Positions 17,922-25,539 of a stretch of DNA of 64,000 nt are shown here, in pieces. The position numbers and the translations under genes are program-made. The stretch's first letter is position 1; every line of letters begins with the position of its first letter. Below the pieces are notes generated by a model that saw only the letters and a list, made by a program, of their open reading frames with translations, was not told where the DNA came from and searched no databases. Source of the DNA: Poriferisodalis sp965208485 (lineage in GTDB: Bacteria; Actinomycetota; Acidimicrobiia; Acidimicrobiales; Poriferisodalaceae); NCBI RefSeq assembly GCF_965208485.1, contig NZ_OZ242344.1, forward strand, positions 434,001-498,000. The letters run 5' to 3'.

Positions 17922-19487
17922 CTAGCCGGACGCCGCGAGCAGGGCCTGGGCTGCGGCGAGGCGGGCGACGGGCACCCGGTAGGGCGAGCACGACACGTAG
18001 TGCAATCCTGTGTGCACGGCGAAGGCGATGCTGGCGGGGTCGCCGCCGTGCTCGCCGCACATGCCGGCGCGCAAGTTCGGGTTGGCGGCACGGCCGCGCC
18101 CCAAGGCCCCGCTCATCATCTCGCCGACCCCGTCGGGGTCGAGCGAGGCGAACGGGTCGGCCTCCAGCAGGCCGTCGGAGACGTAGGGGACGATGACGCG
18201 TGTCGCTGTGTCGTCCCGGCTGAATCCGAAGACCATCTGGGTGAGATCGTTGGTGCCGAAGCTGATGAACTCCACGTCGGGAGCGAACTGGCCCGCAATC
18301 ATGCAGGCTCGCGGCGTCTCGATCATGGTCCCGATCGGAGGCGCAGAACCAGATTGAGTGCCTGCCCAAGCTGAACGAATGGCGCTCACTGACGCCGTGA
18401 GCTCACGGGCAGTCGACACGAGCGGCACCATGATCTCGACATCGGGATCGCCTCCAGCAGACCGGCGGTCGCGGACAGCTCCGGCTATCGCTCGTACCTG
18501 CGCTGCATAGAGCTCAGGCCGCAGCAGACCCAATCGCACGCCGCGCACCCCGAGCATCGGGTTGTGCTCGTGCCATTCGGCGGCTTCGCCGGGATCAGCT
18601 CCCGCCAAGAATTCGTGCATCGGCGCGTCGAGCAGCCGGATCGTCACCCCCAGACCGTCCATGGCTTCGAGCATCTCGCTGAAGTCGTTCCGCTGCGCTG
18701 ATTCCAAGTCGTCAAGATGCTCGTCGTGCCCTTTCAAGATGACGTGCTGGACGATCCCGAGCCGGTCGGGATCGAGGAACATGTGCTCGGTGCGGCACAG
18801 TCCGATGCCTCGCGCCCCCAACGAACGGGCCGTTGCGGCATCGGCGGCAGAGTCGGCGTTGGCCAGCACGGCGAACCGGTCCCCCACAACGAGATCTGCC
18901 CAGCCCAGCACCTCGGCGATCTCCGCCGGCAGCACCGGCAGCGTCGGCCCCGCACCCGCACCCGGCGCTGCTGCTCCTCCCGGCGCTGCATCTGGCCCGG
19001 CGGCCGAGACCTCCCGGCTTCCCAGCGTCACCTCGCCGGTCGAACCGTCGATCGAGATCGGAGTGCCGTTTGCTATGCGGTGCTCACCGACGGCGAAACT
19101 CTCAGCGCCCACCTTGATCTCCCGGGCGTCGCACACCGCAGGGATCCCCCAGCCACGGGCCACCACCGCGGCATGGCTCGCCATCCCGCCCCGAGCCGTC
19201 AGGATTCCCGCCGACAGACCCATCGCCGCCACGTCGGCGGGGGTTGTCTCTGTGGCGACGAGGATCACCGTGTTGCCCGCCGATGCGAGATCCAGCGCAG
19301 CTTGCGAGCCGACCGCAACCACCCCGGAGGCTGCGCCCGGCGAGGCCGCCAATCCGGTGGTCAGCACCACCCCCGCATCGCCGGCGAATGTCGGATGCAA
19401 AGCCGCTGTCAGTTCGTCGAAGCTGAGTTCAGCCACGACCCGCTGCTGGCGAACGCTCAGTCTGTGCCCAGAGTTCGCCATCGCCAT
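17922..19487 (-). CDS. PPDK-like protein lacking the ATP-grasp domain
   Basis: 521 residues from ATG 19487. The order is a short helical linker (LHPTF), the swivelling phosphohistidine domain (LTARGGMASHAAVVARGWGIPAV, His105 the phospho-acceptor), a Pro/Ala/Gly-rich linker, and the PEP/pyruvate-binding TIM barrel (GLCRTEHMF, FISFGTNDLTQMVFGFSRDD, MCGEHGGDP with the catalytic cysteine). The approximately 340-residue N-terminal ATP-grasp domain of pyruvate phosphate dikinase is absent. Either it is a split enzyme with an ATP-grasp partner elsewhere, or an EI-like phosphotransferase. The start was placed at 19487 because the longer frame to 19616 overlaps glyS and encodes Arg/Pro-rich sequence. 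It follows glyS by 35 bases and is probably co-transcribed. Confidence 0.85.
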   Translation of the reverse strand: MAMANSGHRLSVRQQRVVAELSFDELTAALHPTFAGDAGVVLTTGLAASPGAASGVVAVGSQAALDLASAGNTVILVATETTPADVAAMGLSAGILTARGGMASHAAVVARGWGIPAVCDAREIKVGAESFAVGEHRIANGTPISIDGSTGEVTLGSREVSAAGPDAAPGGAAAPGAGAGPTLPVLPAEIAEVLGWADLVVGDRFAVLANADSAADAATARSLGARGIGLCRTEHMFLDPDRLGIVQHVILKGHDEHLDDLESAQRNDFSEMLEAMDGLGVTIRLLDAPMHEFLAGADPGEAAEWHEHNPMLGVRGVRLGLLRPELYAAQVRAIAGAVRDRRSAGGDPDVEIMVPLVSTARELTASVSAIRSAWAGTQSGSAPPIGTMIETPRACMIAGQFAPDVEFISFGTNDLTQMVFGFSRDDTATRVIVPYVSDGLLEADPFASLDPDGVGEMMSGALGRGRAANPNLRAGMCGEHGGDPASIAFAVHTGLHYVSCSPYRVPVARLAAAQALLAASG

Positions 19488-19522
19488 CCCCCGCAAGCTC
19501 GCGCTCTTCCGGCCCCTCGCCG

Positions 19523-20872
19523 CTAGAGATCCAGACGGCTGCGCAGATGCTCCACCAACGAGGCGATCGGCACCCGGTCCTGGGCCATCGTGTCGCGGTC
19601 GCGCACGGTGACACACCGGTCATCGATGGACTCGAAGTCGACCGTCACACATAACGGCGTCCCGATCTCGTCCTGGCGGCGGTAGCGCCGGCCGATGGCC
19701 TGAGTCTCGTCGTACTCGCACATCCAGTGCGGCTGGCACAGCGCCAGCACCTCGGCTGCCAGCGAGGTGAGCGGCGCCTTGCGTGAGAGCGGCAGCACCG
19801 CCACCTTGTACGGCGCCAGCCGCGGGTGCAGGCCCAGCACCGTCCGGGCTTCGTCGTTGACGGTCTCGGTGCGGTACGCAGCGAGCAGGAATGCCATGAG
19901 CGCGCGTGTCGCGCCGGCCGCCGGCTCGATGACATGCGGGACGTAGCGCTCGCCGCTGGCCTGGTCGAAGCACTCCAGCTTCTGGCCGGAATGGGCGGCG
20001 TGCTGACGCAGGTCGTAATCGCCGCGGTTGGCGATGCCCTCGAGTTCGCCCCAGCCCCAAGGGAACAGGAACTCGACATCGCTGGTGCCGCTGGAGTAGT
20101 GGCTGAGCTCGTCGGCGTCATGGGCCCGCAGGCGCAACTGCTCTGGGGGTATACCCAAGTACGAGTACCACTCGAGCCGCTCGGCCAGCCAGTACTCGTA
20201 CCACTGCTGGGCCTCTTGGGGCGGCACGAAGAACTCCAGCTCCATCTGCTCGAACTCGCGCGTGCGGAACACGAAGTTGCCGGGCGTGATCTCGTTGCGG
20301 AATGACTTGCCGACCTGGGCAATGCCGAACGGCGGCCGCTTGCGGCTGGTCTCGAGGATGTTCTTGAAGTTGAGGAACATGCCCTGAGCCGTCTCGGGCC
20401 GCAGGTACACCTCGGTGCCTGCACCCTCCACAGGACCTGCGTGAGTACGGAACATGAGGTTGAAGGCGCGGGCCTCGGTGAAGGTGCCGCGCCGGCCGCA
20501 GTCGGGGCACACGTCGGGATCGTCGAGCTGGTCTTCGCGGTGGCGGGTCTTGCACTCGGTGCAGTCCACCAGCGGATCAGTGAAGTTCTTGAGGTGGCCA
20601 GAAGCCTCCCAAATCTGGGGCGGCCCCAAGATGGAAGCGTCGAGACCCACCACGTCGCTGCGCAACTGGACCACGGAACGCCACCACGCGTCCTTCACGT
20701 TGCGCAGGAGCTGGACACCGATCGGGCCGTAGTCATAGGCACTGCGGAACCCTCCGTAGATCTCGGCGGAGCCGAACACGATGCCGCGGCGCTTGCAGAG
20801 ATTGACGATCTTGTCGAACAGCGCGGGATCAGCGGCCGGCTCGTGCAAGTCGGCGCCAGCGGTCGTGGTCAC
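19523..20872 (-). CDS. glyS: Glycine--tRNA ligase, dimeric class II type
   Basis: Charges tRNA-Gly; 449 residues from GTG 20872, matching the usual size of the alpha2-type enzyme. Visible are the N-terminal FDKIVNLCKRRGIVFGSAEIYGG, the zinc-type CTECKTRHREDQ...CPDCGRRG cysteines, class II motif 2 (RNEITPGNFVFRTREFEQME), motif 3 and a C-terminal anticodon-binding domain (LAPYKVAVLPLSRK). The frame is open up to 21136, but the extra N-terminal residues have no counterpart in the family and would run through the 107-bp inverted-repeat element, so the later start is preferred. Confidence 0.96.
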   Translation of the reverse strand: MTTTAGADLHEPAADPALFDKIVNLCKRRGIVFGSAEIYGGFRSAYDYGPIGVQLLRNVKDAWWRSVVQLRSDVVGLDASILGPPQIWEASGHLKNFTDPLVDCTECKTRHREDQLDDPDVCPDCGRRGTFTEARAFNLMFRTHAGPVEGAGTEVYLRPETAQGMFLNFKNILETSRKRPPFGIAQVGKSFRNEITPGNFVFRTREFEQMELEFFVPPQEAQQWYEYWLAERLEWYSYLGIPPEQLRLRAHDADELSHYSSGTSDVEFLFPWGWGELEGIANRGDYDLRQHAAHSGQKLECFDQASGERYVPHVIEPAAGATRALMAFLLAAYRTETVNDEARTVLGLHPRLAPYKVAVLPLSRKAPLTSLAAEVLALCQPHWMCEYDETQAIGRRYRRQDEIGTPLCVTVDFESIDDRCVTVRDRDTMAQDRVPIASLVEHLRSRLDL

Positions 20873-20897
20873 GGGAGGCAAGGGTACTGACGGTCGC

Positions 20898-21004
20898 CTA
20901 GGAGGGTGGTCGGAAATGGGGATCTTGCCGACACAGCAAGTTCCTGACCTGCGGGTTTGCATCTGACAAACGCCGAAATAGCGGCTTTCCGACCAGCCTC
21001 CTAG
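20898..21004 (+). repeat. 107-bp inverted-terminal repeat element, family A copy 1
   Basis: Left end CTAGGAGGGTGGTCGGAAA and right end (reverse complement) CTAGGAGGCTGGTCGGAAA match at 18 of 19 bases. The non-palindromic core CTGACCTGCGGGTTTGCA starts at base 47 of the element. The flanking GCAAGTTC and GGGTTTGC can pair around it if G-U pairs are allowed. It lies in the leader between glyS and the divergent gene at 21072. Two more copies of identical length are at 34516 and 39247. Confidence 0.75.
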
Positions 21005-21071
21005 AGCACCGGAGCGAATTTCGCCGAATGGGAGCCTCACCCGGTGCGCACCGCTCATTAGGCTCACTGCC

Positions 21072-21506
21072 GTGAGGCTGCGCGACACGACAGTGGTCTT
21101 CCTGTGCGCATTCCTCGGCTTGATAGTGCTGCTCATGCCGTTGCCGGTCTTCGACGGACCCTATGAGGATCTTCGTGAGGGCGAGGTCGACTGGACCTGT
21201 TCGATGCCGCTCCTGAGCCTCGCACCGCCTGTCGTAGAGCTCGCAGAGGTGCGAGAGGCAGTAGCCGATGCCTACACGACGGCCCGCAACACCGGGCAGC
21301 GCTACGTCCCGCCCCCCAGCCCGCATCCGCTGTGCGGCGGCTTGGCTCGCACGCAGGTGACGCTGGCGCTGCTGGCGTTCGCCGGCGCCTTCTGGCGGGG
21401 TCGGCGGTGGTGGCGCTCCACGTCAGATGTACGGGCAGAGAAGCGCTTCAAGCGGCTGCACGAGAGCGTCGAGAATCCCCAAGGCCGCAGCCGTATCCTC
21501 GGCTAG
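21072..21506 (+). CDS. Small membrane protein of unknown function
   Basis: 144 residues from GTG 21072. Two hydrophobic segments (about 8-26 and 94-108) flank a roughly 65-residue loop that holds two cysteines (TC at 43 and LC near 88), and the C-terminal tail is basic and probably cytoplasmic. The arrangement suggests an extracytoplasmic loop with a possible disulfide. I do not recognise a family. It lies 46 bases upstream of the fused binding-protein gene on the same strand and is likely co-transcribed. The spacer contains three tandem 10-base units (ACTGATGCCA, twice exact and once with one change, 21512-21541). Confidence 0.6.
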   Translation: MRLRDTTVVFLCAFLGLIVLLMPLPVFDGPYEDLREGEVDWTCSMPLLSLAPPVVELAEVREAVADAYTTARNTGQRYVPPPSPHPLCGGLARTQVTLALLAFAGAFWRGRRWWRSTSDVRAEKRFKRLHESVENPQGRSRILG

Positions 21507-21552
21507 TGCCACTGATGCCAACTGATGCCAACTGCTGCCAACAAGCGAGGTC

Positions 21553-23760
21553 ATGATGAGAACCGGATCCACTCACCGACGCCTTAGCTGGATCGGACTC
21601 ATGGGTGCCATCGCCGCATGTGTGCTGGTGGCCGGAACGGCGCTCACCGCCTGCTCGCCGACTGACGAGGCCGGCGATACAGGCGACGACGATGCCCGCA
21701 GCGCCACGGAGAGCACCATCGAGGCCAGCGACGAGAGCGAGGTCGAAACCGACAGCGATGCCGCCGGTGAGACCGACGTCGAGACAAAACCCGACGATTC
21801 AGCCGAGACGCCGACCGAACCGTCAGAAGCCACTGCGGGCAATGCCGAGGCCTTGGCTGCTGCGGTGACCATCGCCCGCCATGCCAACGCCTTGGTGCCG
21901 ACTGCGACCCACAGAGACATGACCTCGGAGGACCTCGCTGCTGAAGAGGCCGCTTCGGCCAGTCTCGACGAGACCCTCAGCGGAGCACAAGCTGCGCTCA
22001 CCGCGGCGGTCGGCGACCGGGCCGGCCGCATCACGACGCTCGTCGACCGGATGGTCGGCAACGCCAAGCGAATAGGGCAGGGACGGCCAGAGCTGCTGAA
22101 CGCGATCACCGAATCGGCCACCAATATCCGACGGCTCGGCGTCGCAAGCACGGCCAGATTGTTCCCCGCTGCCATCAGCGCCGTGGACGACCAGTTCTTC
22201 GACTTGGCAACGGCGCTCGGCAGCAATGCCCCGCCCAGCGACGAGGATCTTCTCCGATACCGGCTCACGGCAGATCTAGCGGCCGACCTCGGGTTCGGCC
22301 ACACACTGCTGACAGTCGTCAGCCAGCTGACCAACCCGGTCTATGTCGCGCGCAGCCAGGAAGCCTTTGACTCAGCTGCAGAGCGCATCAGAAGGAGCGT
22401 CGACTATCTCGCCGCACACGGGAGCGCCGATCTGGCACCCGAGCTCATTCCGCTCGCGAGGCAGCAGCTCGCCGCGGGGACCGGGCAGAACAACCTCTTC
22501 GACCTCTTGAGGCTTCGACTGGAACTCGTCGTCGCTGAAAGCGATTTGATCGAGGAAAACGCAGTGCTTCTTGACCAGCTGCTGTTCGAGGTCGAGGCCT
22601 TGACGGCGGACATTCAAGGCATGCCGGCGCCTGCCCCGCCGATGGCAGAGGCTTCGAGTCCGGCAGAACCCGGCATCACTGACGATGCGATCCTCTTCGG
22701 GCAGTCAGCCGCGTTCAGCGGCCCGTCTCAAGCGTTGGGCGACGGCATGCGCTTGGGAATCGAGGCTGCGTTCCATGAGGCCAACCAAGACGGAGGGGTC
22801 CACGGTCGCCGACTCGAACTGATGACGCTCAACGACGCCTACGAAGCCGATTTCGCGTTCGCCAATACGCTGCGGCTGATCGAAGACGAACAGGTCTTCG
22901 CCTTGATCGGCGCTGTCGGCACACCGACCTCTCGGGCAGCGTCGCCGATCGCCCACGCTGCGGGAGTGCCGTTCATCGCCCCGTTCACCGGTGCCGAACT
23001 GCTGCGCGACCCCGAGTTGACCAACGTGCTCAACTTGCGTTCGTCGTACCTTCAGGAGACCGAAGAGATGGTGAAGCGTCTCACCGAGGACTTGGATGCC
23101 ACCCGAGTCGCAGTGCTGTACCAGAACGACTCCTACGGCGTCAACGGACTGGAAGGCGTGCGACAGGCGCTTGAACGCCGGGGCTTGGCACCAGTCGCTT
23201 CGTGGTACTACCGGAGAAACACCACCGCGGTGAAGTCCGCGGTGATCAGCATCGCCGCCGCAGATCCTGAAGCGGTCATCATCATCGGCGCCTACGCGCC
23301 CGCAGCAGAGGCCGTCCGGCTGCTGCGCAACCAGATCGACCCGATCTTCATGGCCGTGTCGTTCGTGGGCAGCAACGCCTTGGCTGCTGAGCTCGGCGAT
23401 GCCGGTACCGGATTCTATGTGACTCAAGTGGTGAATCTGCCAGACGACACGACGGTTCCGGTCGTGGCAAGCTACGCGGCTGCACTCCGAGACTTCGACC
23501 CGAATGCGGAGCCCGGCTTCGTGTCGCTGGAGGGCTACCTTGCGGGCCGCTTGGCCATCGAGGGCCTGAAAGCTTGCGGGCCTGACCTCAGCAGGGAGTG
23601 CTTCCTCGATGCCGTGTACGGCTCTGGGACCATCGATATCGACGGTCTCGAGTTGACATTCGCACCGGGCGACAATCAGGGCTCCGACAATGTGTTCCTG
23701 ACCGTGATCGGTGAGGACGGGTCATACCGGCAGGTGGACAGGCTGGAGAGGACTCCCTGA
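21553..23760 (+). CDS. Lipoprotein: helical sensor-like domain fused to a Leu/Ile/Val-type binding protein
   Basis: 735 residues. A signal peptide with lipobox LTAC (Cys at about 34) is followed by an acidic Thr/Glu/Asp-rich linker to about residue 90. Residues about 95-355 are almost entirely helical (for example DQFFDLATALG, LFDLLRLRLELVVAESDLIEE) and resemble periplasmic helical-bundle sensor domains of TorS-type kinases. From about 375 to the end it is a type I periplasmic binding protein (ILFGQSAAFSGPSQALGDGM, GVPFIAPFTGAELLRDP, VAVLYQNDSYGVNGLEGV). No kinase or membrane helix follows and no permease gene is adjacent, so it may present a ligand to a separate receptor rather than a transporter. 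The domain identity of the N-terminal half is an inference. Confidence 0.85.
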   Translation: MMRTGSTHRRLSWIGLMGAIAACVLVAGTALTACSPTDEAGDTGDDDARSATESTIEASDESEVETDSDAAGETDVETKPDDSAETPTEPSEATAGNAEALAAAVTIARHANALVPTATHRDMTSEDLAAEEAASASLDETLSGAQAALTAAVGDRAGRITTLVDRMVGNAKRIGQGRPELLNAITESATNIRRLGVASTARLFPAAISAVDDQFFDLATALGSNAPPSDEDLLRYRLTADLAADLGFGHTLLTVVSQLTNPVYVARSQEAFDSAAERIRRSVDYLAAHGSADLAPELIPLARQQLAAGTGQNNLFDLLRLRLELVVAESDLIEENAVLLDQLLFEVEALTADIQGMPAPAPPMAEASSPAEPGITDDAILFGQSAAFSGPSQALGDGMRLGIEAAFHEANQDGGVHGRRLELMTLNDAYEADFAFANTLRLIEDEQVFALIGAVGTPTSRAASPIAHAAGVPFIAPFTGAELLRDPELTNVLNLRSSYLQETEEMVKRLTEDLDATRVAVLYQNDSYGVNGLEGVRQALERRGLAPVASWYYRRNTTAVKSAVISIAAADPEAVIIIGAYAPAAEAVRLLRNQIDPIFMAVSFVGSNALAAELGDAGTGFYVTQVVNLPDDTTVPVVASYAAALRDFDPNAEPGFVSLEGYLAGRLAIEGLKACGPDLSRECFLDAVYGSGTIDIDGLELTFAPGDNQGSDNVFLTVIGEDGSYRQVDRLERTP

Positions 23761-23780
23761 CAGCGGGCGGATTCAGCCCG

Positions 23781-23810
23781 GCAGGCCAGCACTTCGCGGC
23801 GCTGGCCTGC
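23781..23810. terminator. Perfect 10-bp hairpin between convergent genes
   Basis: GCAGGCCAGC and GCTGGCCTGC are exact inverted repeats separated by 10 bases, starting 20 bases after the stop codon of the binding-protein gene. There is no T-run, so it would be a GC-rich terminator or transcript-end stabiliser of the kind common in actinobacteria. Confidence 0.5.
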
Positions 23811-23812
23811 GG

Positions 23813-23910
23813 CTTAGGACCCGCGCGGGCAGGCGAGAGCCGGTCGGTAATCAGAGCAGAGTTCGAAGCGAGTAGCTGTCGCATTAGTGCCTGCTGGCCC
23901 GAGTCCTTAG
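23813..23910. repeat. 98-bp segment with imperfect inverted ends, possibly related to family A
   Basis: The ends CTTAGGACCCGCGCGGGCAGG and (reverse complement of the right end) CTAAGGACTCGGGCCAGCAGG agree at 16 of 21 bases. As in family A, the right end supplies the stop codon of the convergent gene (recO TAA at 23907-23909). It lacks the CTGACCTGCGG core and is 98 rather than 107 bases, so the relationship is uncertain. Confidence 0.35.
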
Positions 23911-24623
23911 CCCAGCAGGTCAGCGCTTCGGAGCCGCCTGTCGATGTGGTACTCCCACATGCGCGTGACGACCGCTGCGGCCTCATGCGTGTCTGCTGAC
24001 AGAGGCGCTTCGAGGACGGCATTCACCTGCCCCGCCATGATCGAGCGCAACAGCTCGAGCGCGCCGGGCGACAGCGGGCGGCCTCGCCGGTGGGTCTCGC
24101 AGGTGACGCCTCCCTGAGCCGGGTCGAACGCGGCGGCGCCGCCGTCATCGCAGCCGGCGCCCACAACGCACTCATCGAGCATCGGAGCAGTTCCCTCGTG
24201 GGCCAGCAGGCGCAGCAGGAACGCCGGCAGCAGCATCTCGGCGCTGCCACGATCCAGGCGGCCCAGTGCACCCACCAGCATCTGGTATGGCATCGGATCT
24301 TCACCACGATCGTGAACTATCTGATCGACTGCCTCGGCCAGCGACATGGCGGTGCCCACGCGGTCGAGATCTTCGCGGAGGCTCCCCCAACGGTCCAGCG
24401 TCACCGCGCCGGTGACGATGTCGAGTTCTCCGCGTCCCCGGTACATCTGCAGGTCGACGTGGCGGAGCAGCTCGACGTGGCCCGCCAGCCGGCTGCGGGT
24501 TCGCCGAGCGCCCTTCGCTACGGCCCGAACCTTGCCGTGCCCCGACGTGATGATCGTGACAATCCGGTCAGCCTCGCCGAGCTTGATGGTGCGGAGCACG
24601 ACTCCTCGGTCCCGGTATTGCAT
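23907..24623 (-). CDS. recO: DNA repair protein RecO
   Basis: Loads RecA in recombinational gap repair; 238 residues from ATG 24623, or 242 from GTG 24635, which is equally in frame. The OB-fold N-terminus is typical (YRDRGVVLRTIKLGEADRIV, then GKVRAVAKGARRTRSR). The helical C-terminal region carries a zinc-site-like pattern of cysteines (CVVGAGCDDG...CETH). A GAGGGG motif lies 10-12 bases before ATG 24623. It lies downstream of uppS on the same strand, as in many actinobacteria. Confidence 0.95.
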   Translation of the reverse strand: MQYRDRGVVLRTIKLGEADRIVTIITSGHGKVRAVAKGARRTRSRLAGHVELLRHVDLQMYRGRGELDIVTGAVTLDRWGSLREDLDRVGTAMSLAEAVDQIVHDRGEDPMPYQMLVGALGRLDRGSAEMLLPAFLLRLLAHEGTAPMLDECVVGAGCDDGGAAAFDPAQGGVTCETHRRGRPLSPGALELLRSIMAGQVNAVLEAPLSADTHEAAAVVTRMWEYHIDRRLRSADLLG

Positions 24624-24696
24624 CTGGGGGCACACCCCTCGTCGTTGCGCATCCGGTGCCGCCCCGAGACAGCCCCGACGTCATGGCTACCCGGCG

Positions 24697-25419
24697 TCAG
24701 CCGTTCAGACCTCCGAATCGGCGATCGCGAGCTTGGAACTCGCAGATGGCGTCGAACAGGTCGTCCCGCCGGAAATCCGGCCAGAGTGTGTCGGTGAAGA
24801 CCAGTTCGCTGTAGGCCATCTGCCACAGCAGGAAGTTCGACACGCGGAACTCGCCCGAGGTGCGGATCAAGAGGTCCACATCGGGCATCTCGGCGTCGTA
24901 GAGGTGCTTCGCCAGGGCCGCTTCGTCCACCTCTTCTGCAGCCACGCCTGAACGCATCAGAGCGGCCGCGGCGTCGGCGATCTCGGCGCGCCCGCCGTAG
25001 TTGAACGCCACCGTGAAGGTCAGTCCGGTGTTTGCAGCGGTGAGTTCGACAGCTTCGTCGATCCGTGTCCGCACGCGTCTGGGGATGCGCGCGTCGGGAC
25101 GCCCGGCAAATCGGATCCGCACGTTGCGCTCGTGCAACTCATGGCTGCGCCGCACGAGCAGCGACTCATTGAAGCCCATGAGAAAACGCACCTCGGCCGG
25201 CGGACGCCGCCAATTCTCGGTGCTGAAGGCATAGACCGTGAGCCACTGCAGGCCGATGTCCGCCGCTCCTTCCACGGTGTCGATCAAGGCCTCCTCGCCG
25301 GCAGTGTGGCCCTCGGTCCGCGGCAGGCCGCGCGCCTGCGCCCAGCGTCCGTTGCCGTCCATCACACAGGCCACGTGAGTCGGCAGACACGTCGGATCGA
25401 TGCCCGCACCTTGCTTCAC
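24697..25419 (-). CDS. uppS: Isoprenyl transferase (undecaprenyl diphosphate synthase type)
   Basis: Adds cis-isoprene units to make the lipid carrier for cell-wall synthesis; 240 residues from GTG 25419. Conserved features are VMDGNGRWA with the catalytic Asp, GLQWLTVYAFSTENW, RIRFAGR, FNYGGRAEI and the C-terminal DLLIRTSGEFRVSNFLLWQ and YSELVF. The frame continues to ATG 25485 or 25467, giving up to 22 more residues. GTG 25419 gives the N-terminal length usual for the family, but no strong ribosome binding site decides. Confidence 0.95.
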   Translation of the reverse strand: MKQGAGIDPTCLPTHVACVMDGNGRWAQARGLPRTEGHTAGEEALIDTVEGAADIGLQWLTVYAFSTENWRRPPAEVRFLMGFNESLLVRRSHELHERNVRIRFAGRPDARIPRRVRTRIDEAVELTAANTGLTFTVAFNYGGRAEIADAAAALMRSGVAAEEVDEAALAKHLYDAEMPDVDLLIRTSGEFRVSNFLLWQMAYSELVFTDTLWPDFRRDDLFDAICEFQARDRRFGGLNG

Positions 25420-25539
25420 ACTGCGCAGGGTAGAACCCTCGTCGCCGAGTACCGATACGCCCTGCATGACAGCCGTGCCGTACACGTACCGTTACGGGCC
25501 GCAGCGAGCCAAGCCTGCAGCAAACCGACGTGAGGGTCG

